From NCBI GenBank assembly GCA_018712125.1, contig DVHM01000066.1, positions 1-7,843 of the forward strand: a DNA stretch of 7,843 bases. Direction: 5' to 3'. The notes below the pieces were generated by a model. The model was not told the origin of the DNA. It searched no databases and saw only the letters and a program-made list of their open reading frames with translations. The stretch is from Pullilachnospira_A gallistercoris (GTDB taxonomy: Bacteria; Bacillota; Clostridia; Lachnospirales; Lachnospiraceae). The number at the start of each line of letters is the position of its first letter. The stretch's first letter is position 1. Below, in pieces: positions 1 through 5,998 of this stretch. Made by a program: the position numbers and the translations under genes.

Positions 1-884
1 AACTTATCCACTTTTCGCAGAATCATGGGCATACACAGCGCCATGACAAGCATCGGCACGGCGCCAATGACGGTCAGTATCGTGCTGAACATAGCGCTTC
101 CGAACAGGTAGTAAGAAGCAAACAGATTCAGGGCATTTGTAGTGTTGAGTATATTCAGAAGGATGTAGGAAAGATAGATAAAAATCAGATATTTGTTTTT
201 TCCGAGATACCCGAACATCTCCCGAAACGTATATCCCTCCTGCATATTGACCAGCTTATTTCGTTCTTTTCCCTTAAAACAGATGGGAAGCATGAAAAGG
301 CAGGCAAAAACGCTGATCACAGTTCCAATGACACTGAAACTGAGACCGATCTGTTCACTGATCAGAAAGGACACGACTGTGGAACATACGACGGCGGCTC
401 CTCCCCCGAAAATGCGGCCGAAAGACATCAGCCAGTTTCTCTCATCCATATTGTTAGTAATGACTGTTACCATTCCGTAAATCGGCACATCACTGATGGT
501 GTAGGCTGCGTCAAACAGAAGATATACCACCGTAAACCAGATCAGTTTTACTGTCTCCGGCGAGTTCTGAGGAATCACAAACATGATCAGGGTAAACAGA
601 GGAATCGTCACACTGGAAATTCGAATCCATGGAAGACACTTGTTTCCGCTCTTGAATTTTACCCTGTCAAAAATTACACCGAAAATCGCATCATTGATTG
701 CGTCCCATACCTTTACCACAACCATAATGATCGCGATAATCCCGAGATCTACCCCCTGCATCATCATGTAAGTGGTAAGGAACACAGACATCATCGTGTA
801 AGAAAAATTCTGTCCGATCAGATAACTCCAGTAACTCATTCTTTCCGATCCGGTAGACATATATCCCTCTCGCTGCTTTTTCAT
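1..884 (-). CDS. GPH-family sugar:cation symporter, partial (C-terminus beyond left edge)
   Basis: An inner-membrane secondary transporter of the glycoside-pentoside-hexuronide:cation symporter family (MFS superfamily). Members typically import sugars or glycosides with Na+ or H+. My own reading of the minus strand gives 294 residues with no stop before the edge. Full-length relatives have about 450 residues and 12 helices, so roughly a third is missing. About eight hydrophobic segments are visible, near residues 19-42, 47-72, 86-105, 114-134, 157-177, 182-204, 232-258 and 264-288. The family signature is WDAINDAIFGVIFDR (60-74), with Ala where Asp-Pro is usual. A second family-like stretch, from DVPIYG to MDERNWLMSFGRIFGG, spans 132-161. 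A charged central loop (204-231) follows helix 6. The ATG at 882-884 has AAGGGAG 8 nt upstream. A second in-frame ATG at 858-860 has its own AGAGGG. A promoter at 924-952 suggests independent expression. The substrate cannot be told from the sequence. Confidence 0.85.
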   Translation of the reverse strand, partial: MKKQREGYMSTGSERMSYWSYLIGQNFSYTMMSVFLTTYMMMQGVDLGIIAIIMVVVKVWDAINDAIFGVIFDRVKFKSGNKCLPWIRISSVTIPLFTLIMFVIPQNSPETVKLIWFTVVYLLFDAAYTISDVPIYGMVTVITNNMDERNWLMSFGRIFGGGAAVVCSTVVSFLISEQIGLSFSVIGTVISVFACLFMLPICFKGKERNKLVNMQEGYTFREMFGYLGKNKYLIFIYLSYILLNILNTTNALNLFASYYLFGSAMFSTILTVIGAVPMLVMALCMPMILRKVDK

Positions 885-918
885 ATAACCCTCTCCCTTC
901 CTGCCATTGATGGTGTCA

Positions 919-930
919 ATAAAATTTTAT
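919..930. promoter_or_regulatory. Perfect 12-bp palindrome over the transporter -10 box
   Basis: ATAAAATTTTAT is a perfect inverted repeat that covers the -10 hexamer. An overlapping dyad, ATTGA-N5-TCAAT (906-920), straddles the expected transcription start. Dyads here could be operators for a repressor, but the 12-mer is pure A/T and could simply reflect an AT-rich promoter. This is a candidate only, and no regulator gene is visible next to it. Confidence 0.25.
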
Positions 931-952
931 AACTCCATGCATAGCCTGTCAA
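924..952 (-). promoter_or_regulatory. Sigma-A-type promoter of the transporter gene
   Basis: On the minus strand a perfect -35 box TTGACA (947-952) is followed by exactly 17 bp and the -10 box TAAAAT (924-929), a 5/6 match to TATAAT. The predicted start near 917 leaves a leader of about 33 nt before the ATG at 884. No terminator is visible between the phosphatase stop at 972 and this promoter, so read-through from upstream is also possible. Confidence 0.7.
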
Positions 953-971
953 TTCAAGGGTAATTTTTAAA

Positions 972-1715
972 TCAGTTTTCAATCATATGTTCCCGGATGG
1001 ATGTCACCGCGGACTCCTCCAGGCCGTTTTCTCTCAACAGACCAAGATAATTTCTCTCCTCCGCCGCCTGGAGAAATTTTTTCATATTTTCGGCATTGGA
1101 GTTGAGCAAAGGCTTTAAATAGGTGGGCATCACATCAAAGACGCGGTTTTTGATCTGATAGGTCTCCGTGACCTGATAATCCGCGATGATATCCACATCG
1201 CTGACACCGCAGATCAGGTAGATAAGAGCCGCGGTAATGCCGGTTCGATCCTTGCCCGCGGTACAGTGAAAGAGTACCGCACCCTTTTCCAGTTTTTCCC
1301 CTATGTAATTGAGTACTGTCGCGATTCTCTCGGGCCCTTCCTCCATAATTCTCTCATAACCTGTGGTCAGGCTTTTTCCAAAGGATACCGCAGCGGCATT
1401 TTCCTTCTCTTCTTTCGTGTACTCTTCCTTCGCCTCTTCCTTCATCATATCGGAAAGCTGCTGCAGCGGATACCGAATCAGTTCCATACCTTCCGGTACT
1501 TCATAGGGCGTATGGCTGACCTCGTTGGGAGACCGCAGATCAATTACGGTCCGCACGCCGTAATCATAGAGGATCTGCCATTCCTCCCCGGTAAGGGCAG
1601 AGGGAGAATCCGCCCGCAGCAGTTTATGGTAAGCTGTGGCTCCCCCGTCGCACATATACCCTCCCAGATCCCTGCAGTTATAGAGATGATCCAACGCAAT
1701 TCTTTTCAGATTCAT
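972..1715 (-). CDS. IphP-type tyrosine/serine protein phosphatase (Y_phosphatase3 family)
   Basis: A predicted cytoplasmic phosphatase of 247 residues, typical for the family, acting through a cysteinyl-phosphate intermediate. The active-site loop HCTAGKDRTG lies at 150-159, giving nucleophile Cys151 and phosphate-binding Arg157 in the HCX5R arrangement. The KDR form is characteristic of IphP-like and lipid-phosphatase-like bacterial members. The N-terminal family motif NCRDLGG is at 13-19, and VIDLRSPNE at 57-65 is the usual upstream motif. Residues 86-110 form a very Lys/Glu-rich insert, probably helical. No signal peptide or membrane segment is seen. The ATG has AGGAG 10 nt upstream (1726-1730). 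The gene lies just after the tRNA terminator, so it needs its own promoter. Only a -10-like TATAGT (1749-1754) without a good -35 is visible. The substrate, whether phosphotyrosine, phosphoserine or phosphoinositide, is not known. Confidence 0.9.
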   Translation of the reverse strand: MNLKRIALDHLYNCRDLGGYMCDGGATAYHKLLRADSPSALTGEEWQILYDYGVRTVIDLRSPNEVSHTPYEVPEGMELIRYPLQQLSDMMKEEAKEEYTKEEKENAAAVSFGKSLTTGYERIMEEGPERIATVLNYIGEKLEKGAVLFHCTAGKDRTGITAALIYLICGVSDVDIIADYQVTETYQIKNRVFDVMPTYLKPLLNSNAENMKKFLQAAEERNYLGLLRENGLEESAVTSIREHMIEN

Positions 1716-1790
1716 ATAATTCTCACTCCTATCTTATCTTTCCAGTCTACTATATCTCTGTTTTGTAAAGTTTTTGTTTACCGTTCTGTT

Positions 1791-1844
1791 AAATAAAATA
1801 AAAGCACCCGACAAAATAGCTGATTGATTTTGCCAGATGCTTTT
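1791..1844 (-). terminator. Rho-independent terminator behind tRNA-Ser
   Basis: On the minus strand an 18-bp stem (arms 1827-1844 and 1800-1817, starting AAAAGCA and ending TGCTTTT) closes a 9-nt loop. All 18 positions pair if three G:T wobbles are allowed. The stem is followed by the T-rich tail ATTTTATTT (1791-1799). It starts 4 nt after the tRNA's last base. It should end the tRNA transcript and any read-through from the fumarase genes. Confidence 0.88.
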
Positions 1845-1847
1845 GAA

Positions 1848-1935
1848 CGGAGAAGGAGGGATTTGAACCCTCGCGCCGGTTACCCGACCTATACCCTTAG
1901 CAGGGGCACCTCTTCGGCCTCTTGAGTACTTCTCC
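1848..1935 (-). tRNA. tRNA-Ser (anticodon GCU)
   Basis: A class II tRNA of 88 nt that folds completely by hand. The acceptor GGAGAAG pairs with CTTCTCC, with discriminator G at 1848. The D stem is CTC/GAG with an 11-nt loop containing GG. The anticodon stem TGCCC/GGGTA carries loop CTGCTAA, and the anticodon GCT lies at 1899-1901. The 19-nt variable region has a 5-bp arm (GTCGG/CCGGC, loop GTAA). The T arm is GAGGG-TTCAAAT-CCCTC. The long variable arm and GCT anticodon identify serine, reading AGC/AGU codons. CCA is not encoded, since TTC follows the discriminator, so it must be added by nucleotidyltransferase. It has its own promoter (1973-2001) and terminator (1791-1844). Confidence 0.97.
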
Positions 1936-1972
1936 TCAGTCGAAAAACACATATTTTTATAACGCATTGACT

Positions 1973-2001
1973 ATTTTAACCAATAACCTGTCACTTGTCA
2001 A
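1973..2001 (-). promoter_or_regulatory. Promoter of the tRNA-Ser gene
   Basis: A perfect -35 TTGACA (1996-2001) is followed by a 17-bp spacer and the -10 box TAAAAT (1973-1978) on the minus strand. The expected start near 1966 gives a leader of about 30 nt before the tRNA 5' end at 1935. The -35 box overlaps the stop codon (1998-2000) of the fumarase beta gene, so the tRNA promoter is embedded in the end of the preceding gene. Confidence 0.75.
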
Positions 2002-2561
2002 TCGTTTTTTTCAGTAGACCTGTATTCCTTTACCGCCGTCTCATAGAGATTGTTGCCATGACAGTCAGCCACTACGATCACAGGAAAATTTTCCACCTCT
2101 ATCTTGCGGATAGCCTCTGCACCCAGATCCTCATAGCAGACAATCTCAGACTGTTTGATACACTTGGACAGCAGAGCTCCGGCGCCTCCCACAGCGGCAA
2201 AATAGACCGCCTTGTTTCGTACAACCGCGTCCAGCACTTCTTTTGTCCGCTTTCCTTTGCCGACCATGGCTTTCAGACCCAGATCCAACAATCGGGGCGT
2301 ATATTTGTCCATTCTGCTGGCCGTGGTGGGACCGGCGGAACCGATGGGTCTTCCCTCTCTGGCCGGAGAAGGCCCCATATAATAGATCGTCGCATTCTGT
2401 ATGGGAATCGGAAGTTCCTCTCCCCGATCCAACGCCTCCGCCATTCTCTTATGGGCGGCATCCCTGGCCACATAGATGGTACCGTTCAGGTAGACGTAAT
2501 CTCCCGCCTGTAAATTTTCCGCAATCTGTTCTGTTATCGGAGTGGAAATGTGCTGATCCAT
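1998..2561 (-). CDS. Class I fumarate hydratase, beta subunit
   Basis: The C-terminal-type subunit of the two-part, 4Fe-4S class I fumarase, which interconverts fumarate and L-malate in the cytoplasm as a complex with the alpha subunit encoded just upstream. It has 187 residues, normal for split beta subunits. The hallmark stretch GSAGPTTASRMDKYTP lies at 74-89. By family knowledge its Thr/Arg residues (Thr79, Arg83) contribute to the active site. The Lys-rich GKGKRT loop (101-106) and FAAVGGAGALL (121-131) are also typical. The ATG has AGAGGAA (2571-2577) 9 nt upstream. It lies 31 bp after the alpha gene stop, so the two are surely co-transcribed. The last codons contain a run of seven A's. 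The related L-tartrate dehydratase beta subunit (TtdB) is the main alternative. Length and motifs favour fumarase, but the substrate is not proved. Confidence 0.92.
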   Translation of the reverse strand: MDQHISTPITEQIAENLQAGDYVYLNGTIYVARDAAHKRMAEALDRGEELPIPIQNATIYYMGPSPAREGRPIGSAGPTTASRMDKYTPRLLDLGLKAMVGKGKRTKEVLDAVVRNKAVYFAAVGGAGALLSKCIKQSEIVCYEDLGAEAIRKIEVENFPVIVVADCHGNNLYETAVKEYRSTEKND

Positions 2562-2592
2562 AGTTTTCGCTTCCTCTCAGGGATATTGACAT

Positions 2593-3438
2593 TTATAAAA
2601 TTCTGGTCACATGACGGTTCACGTGGCAGCAGATATTGACCGCCACCGGGAGTCCGGCGATATGTGTGGGATAAGTATTGATGTTGACTGCGAGAGCCGT
2701 GGTCGTTCCACCGAGTCCCGCCGGACCGATTCCCAGCTCATTGATCTTCTCCAGCATCTCGATTTCAAGTTCCCGCACATAGGGAATCTTTGCGTGCTCC
2801 TCCACGTTTCTGGTCAGAGCCTGTTTCGCCAGAAGCGCGCATTTTTCAAAGGTACCGCCGATGCCGACGCCCACTACCATGGGAGGACAGGCGTTTGGTC
2901 CGGCGTCCCTCACTGCCGTGAGAATTGCCTCCTTTACTCCCTCCAGGCCGTCGGCCGGTTTGAGCATAAAGATCCGGCTCATATTTTCGCTGCCGAATCC
3001 CTTCGGCGCAAAGGTCATCTTTACCTGATCTCCGGGCACAATGGAATAATGGATGACAGCCGGGGTATTGTCCTTCGTGTTGACCCGGTCGATGGGATCT
3101 CTGACCACTGATTTGCGAAGGTAGCCCTCCTCATATCCTTTTCGCACGCCTTCATTGACGGCATCTTCCACGCTCCCGCCGACAAAATGCACATCCTGTC
3201 CCACTTCCAGAAAGACTACCGCCATTCCGGTGTCCTGACAGATCGGTATGCGCTCTTCGTCCGCAATCTGAAGATTCTCCTGAAGCTGTTTAAGGATCTT
3301 TGTTCCGAGGGGAGATTCCTCGGTCTCCACCGCGCATTTCAAGGCCCGGTCCATGTCCCCGGAGAGGACATGGTTGGCCTTGATACACATCTGCGCAAGA
3401 TTTTCTGTGAGTTCACTGACCGCTATCTCTCTTACCAT
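2593..3438 (-). CDS. Class I fumarate hydratase, alpha subunit
   Basis: The iron-sulfur subunit of the oxygen-sensitive class I fumarase, acting with the beta subunit in fumarate/malate interconversion. From the ATG at 3436-3438 it has 281 residues, the usual length. The three expected 4Fe-4S ligand sites are present, counted from this ATG: Cys67 in ICQDTG, Cys184 in NACPPMVVG, and Cys270 or Cys271 in NICCHVNRHV. The Asp of QDTG (Asp69) is the family's proposed catalytic acid/base. GLGGTTTALAVNI (241-253) and the SENMSRIFMLKPADG region (150-164) are also characteristic. An alternative GTG start at 3445-3447 overlaps the gyrA stop by 3 nt and adds three residues. I prefer the ATG because family members commonly begin near M-(V)-R-E-I. 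AAGGA (3451-3455) lies 12 nt from the ATG and only 3 nt from the GTG. The L-tartrate dehydratase alpha subunit is a less likely alternative. Confidence 0.93.
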   Translation of the reverse strand: MVREIAVSELTENLAQMCIKANHVLSGDMDRALKCAVETEESPLGTKILKQLQENLQIADEERIPICQDTGMAVVFLEVGQDVHFVGGSVEDAVNEGVRKGYEEGYLRKSVVRDPIDRVNTKDNTPAVIHYSIVPGDQVKMTFAPKGFGSENMSRIFMLKPADGLEGVKEAILTAVRDAGPNACPPMVVGVGIGGTFEKCALLAKQALTRNVEEHAKIPYVRELEIEMLEKINELGIGPAGLGGTTTALAVNINTYPTHIAGLPVAVNICCHVNRHVTRIL

Positions 3439-3443
3439 ACCGC

Positions 3444-5957
3444 TCACTCATCCTTTTCCCCGGAATCCTCTGTCTCTTCCTCGCTGTTCTCCCCGTTCTG
3501 TTCCTCGAGGATGGAGTCGTCCTTTCTCACCTTTGCCATGCTGGCAACGGTCACATCATCCGCCAGGTTGATGAGTTTTACTCCGGAGGTAATTCTACCC
3601 AGAAGAGCCGTATCATTTACCTTGATGCGGATAATAATACCTTCCGTGGTAATGAGCATCACTTCATCATCGATATTTACCGCCTTGGCTCCCACGAGAT
3701 TTCCGGTTTTCTCCGTAATCTTATAACACTTCACACCCTTACCGCCACGGTTCTGAGGTGTAAATTCACTGTTTAAGGTACACTTTCCAAGTCCTTTCTC
3801 CGATACCAGCATCAGAGCCTCCCCCTGGGATACAAGCTGCATGGCAATGATTTCATCCGTATCAGAGAGATTCATGCCGATCACACCCATGGATGTACGG
3901 CCGGTGCTGCGCACATCTGTCTCGTGGAATCGGATGCACTGACCATATTTTGTCACAAGAATGACATCCTCATGATTGTCTGTCTTCTTTACCTCGATGA
4001 GCTGATCGTCTTCTCTGAGGTTGATGGCAGCCAGGCCGGTCTTTCGAATGTTGGCGTACTCCGAGAGCTTGGTCTTCTTTACCAGTCCCTTCTTTGTAGC
4101 CATAAAGAGGAATTCATCATCCCGATAGTCCCGCATGGGAATCATCGATGTGATGGTCTCTCCGGGCTGAAGCTGCAAAAGATTTACAATAGCCGTTCCC
4201 CGGGCCGTTCTCGATGCCTCCGGTATCTCATAGGCCTTCAGACGGTAAACTCTTCCCAGGTTGGTAAAGAACATCAGATAATGGTGGGAAGTGGTCATCA
4301 TCAACTCCTTGATGTAGTCGTCGTCGATGGTCTCCGCACCCTTGATTCCCTTTCCGCCTCGGTGCTGGGCCTTAAAGTTATCCACATTCATGCGCTTGAT
4401 ATAACCGAGTTTTGTGAAGGTAATGACAGTATTTGTCACGGGAATCAGATCCTCCATGGAGATATCATACTCGTCAAATCCGATGGTAGTCTTTCTGTCA
4501 TCCCCGTATTTTTCGGAAATCGCGCTGATTTCCTCCTTAATCACGGTAAGCAGACGTTTCTCGTCCGCAAGAATCGCTTTCAATTCCGCAATCCTCTCCT
4601 GAAGCTCCTTGTACTCCGCTTCCAGTTTGCTTCTTTCCAGACCGGTCAGAGCCCGCAGACGCATGTCCACAATAGCCTGAGCCTGAGCGTCGCTCAGGGC
4701 GAAGCGCTCCATCAGTCTGGCCTTTGCGGCCGACACGTTCTCGGAATTGCGGATAATCTGGATAACCTCGTCAATGTGATCCAGAGCAATCAGCAGACCT
4801 TCCAGGATATGAGCCCGCTCCTCCGCCTTGTTCAGCTCGAACTTAGTCCTTCTGGTAACCACATCCTTCTGATGATCCAGATAGTACTGCAGCATATCAT
4901 GAAGGTTCAGAATCTTCGGCTCATTATGTACCAGAGCCAGCATGATCACGCCAAAAGTATCCTGAAGCTGTGTATGTTTATAAAGCAGGTTGAGCACCAC
5001 ATTGGGATTGACATCCCTGCGCAGTTCAATACAGATCCGCATTCCCTCTCTGGAGGATTCATCTCTCAGATCTGTGATACCGTTGATCTTCTTATCTCTT
5101 ACCAGATCCGCGATCTTCTCGATGAGCCGCGCCTTGTTTACCATATAGGGAAGCTCTGTCACGATGATGCGGTTCTTTCCGTTTGCCATAGGCTCGATAT
5201 TCGTCACCGCCCGGACACGGATTTTTCCACGGCCGGTACGGTAAGCCTGGTCAATGCCGGAGTGTCCGAGAATCATTCCACCTGTGGGAAAATCCGGTCC
5301 CTTGACGATATCCAGAATTTCCTCCATGGTGGTATCCCGATCCTCCGCAATCTGATTGTCAATCATCTTGACTACAGCGCTGATCACTTCCCGCAGATTG
5401 TGAGGAGGAATGTTGGTGGCCATACCGACGGCGATACCTGTGGTTCCATTGACCAGCAGATTCGGAAAACGGCTGGGAAGCACCACCGGCTCCTTCTCCG
5501 TCTCATCAAAGTTCGGCATGAAATCCACAGTATCCTTGTTGATGTCCTCCATCATTGCCATGGAAATCTTGCTGAGCCGTGCTTCCGTATATCGCATGGC
5601 CGCCGCACCGTCGCCGTCCATGGAACCGAAGTTTCCGTGGCCGTCCACAAGAGGATATCTGGTGGACCAGGGCTGAGCCATATTTACCAGAGCTCCGTAA
5701 ATAGAACTGTCTCCATGGGGATGATATTTACCCATGGTATCGCCGACGATACGGGCACATTTTCTGTGAGGTTTGTCCGGACCGTTGTTCAGCTCGATCA
5801 TAGAGTAGAGCACACGCCTCTGCACCGGTTTCAGTCCGTCCCGCACATCGGGAAGAGCCCGGCTGGCGATTACGCTCATGGCGTAATCGATATAGGAACT
5901 CTCCATGGTCTTTTTCAGATCCACATCATAGATCTGATCAAAAATCTTATCATCCAT
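3444..5957 (-). CDS. gyrA: DNA gyrase subunit A
   Basis: The breakage-reunion subunit of DNA gyrase, which with GyrB introduces negative supercoils using ATP. It is complete at 837 residues, normal for the family. The N-terminal winged-helix domain carries the quinolone region GKYHPHGDSSIYGALVNMAQ (76-95) and RYTEAR with the catalytic Tyr123. The tower and coiled-coil section follows (about 360-490). The C-terminal beta-pinwheel (from about 500) has the GyrA box QHRGGKG (531-537), which marks gyrase rather than topoisomerase IV, and a second box-like QNRGGKG at 735-741. A strongly acidic tail occupies 812-837. Residue 84 is Ser (E. coli Ser83 position), but residue 88 is Gly where E. coli has Asp87. 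The ATG is preceded by a perfect AGGAGG (5968-5973, 10-nt spacer), 41 bp after gyrB. The gene's end overlaps the possible GTG start of the fumarase alpha gene. Confidence 0.98.
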   Translation of the reverse strand: MDDKIFDQIYDVDLKKTMESSYIDYAMSVIASRALPDVRDGLKPVQRRVLYSMIELNNGPDKPHRKCARIVGDTMGKYHPHGDSSIYGALVNMAQPWSTRYPLVDGHGNFGSMDGDGAAAMRYTEARLSKISMAMMEDINKDTVDFMPNFDETEKEPVVLPSRFPNLLVNGTTGIAVGMATNIPPHNLREVISAVVKMIDNQIAEDRDTTMEEILDIVKGPDFPTGGMILGHSGIDQAYRTGRGKIRVRAVTNIEPMANGKNRIIVTELPYMVNKARLIEKIADLVRDKKINGITDLRDESSREGMRICIELRRDVNPNVVLNLLYKHTQLQDTFGVIMLALVHNEPKILNLHDMLQYYLDHQKDVVTRRTKFELNKAEERAHILEGLLIALDHIDEVIQIIRNSENVSAAKARLMERFALSDAQAQAIVDMRLRALTGLERSKLEAEYKELQERIAELKAILADEKRLLTVIKEEISAISEKYGDDRKTTIGFDEYDISMEDLIPVTNTVITFTKLGYIKRMNVDNFKAQHRGGKGIKGAETIDDDYIKELMMTTSHHYLMFFTNLGRVYRLKAYEIPEASRTARGTAIVNLLQLQPGETITSMIPMRDYRDDEFLFMATKKGLVKKTKLSEYANIRKTGLAAINLREDDQLIEVKKTDNHEDVILVTKYGQCIRFHETDVRSTGRTSMGVIGMNLSDTDEIIAMQLVSQGEALMLVSEKGLGKCTLNSEFTPQNRGGKGVKCYKITEKTGNLVGAKAVNIDDEVMLITTEGIIIRIKVNDTALLGRITSGVKLINLADDVTVASMAKVRKDDSILEEQNGENSEEETEDSGEKDE
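4378..4386 (+). other. DnaA-box sequence match inside gyrA
   Basis: The plus strand reads TTATCCACA, identical to the consensus DnaA box. It lies in gyrA over codons for Val-Asp-Asn (residues 525-527). It may be a coincidence of coding, but it is noted because the gyrBA pair is usually near oriC. Confidence 0.25.
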
Positions 5958-5998
5958 TTTCTATTATCCTCCTCGTCAGATGACAAATCTGTTCATCC

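Noticed and set aside
193..771. Two short plus-strand frames (193-480 and 583-771)
   Set aside because: Both are antisense to the transporter, which reads continuously on the minus strand with clear family motifs.
1749..1754. A -10-like TATAGT upstream of the phosphatase
   Set aside because: No acceptable -35 lies 16-18 bp upstream. A TTTACA exists but is only 9 bp away, so I did not call a promoter.
1266..1796. A plus-strand frame opposite the phosphatase
   Set aside because: It is a shadow of the HCX5R phosphatase gene, with no domain and no convincing start signal.
1734..1967. A 77-codon minus-strand frame across the tRNA
   Set aside because: Its sequence (GARVQIPPSP) is translated tRNA T-arm, a well-known false protein. 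It covers the tRNA and its terminator.
1995..3726. Several plus- and minus-strand frames over the fumarase genes
   Set aside because: They are out-of-frame readings of the two conserved fumarase subunits.
5958..5998. A hairpin CAGAT-TTGTC-ATCTG between gyrB and gyrA
   Set aside because: The 5-bp stem is weak and lacks a T tract, so it is not a terminator, and no regulatory role can be supported.
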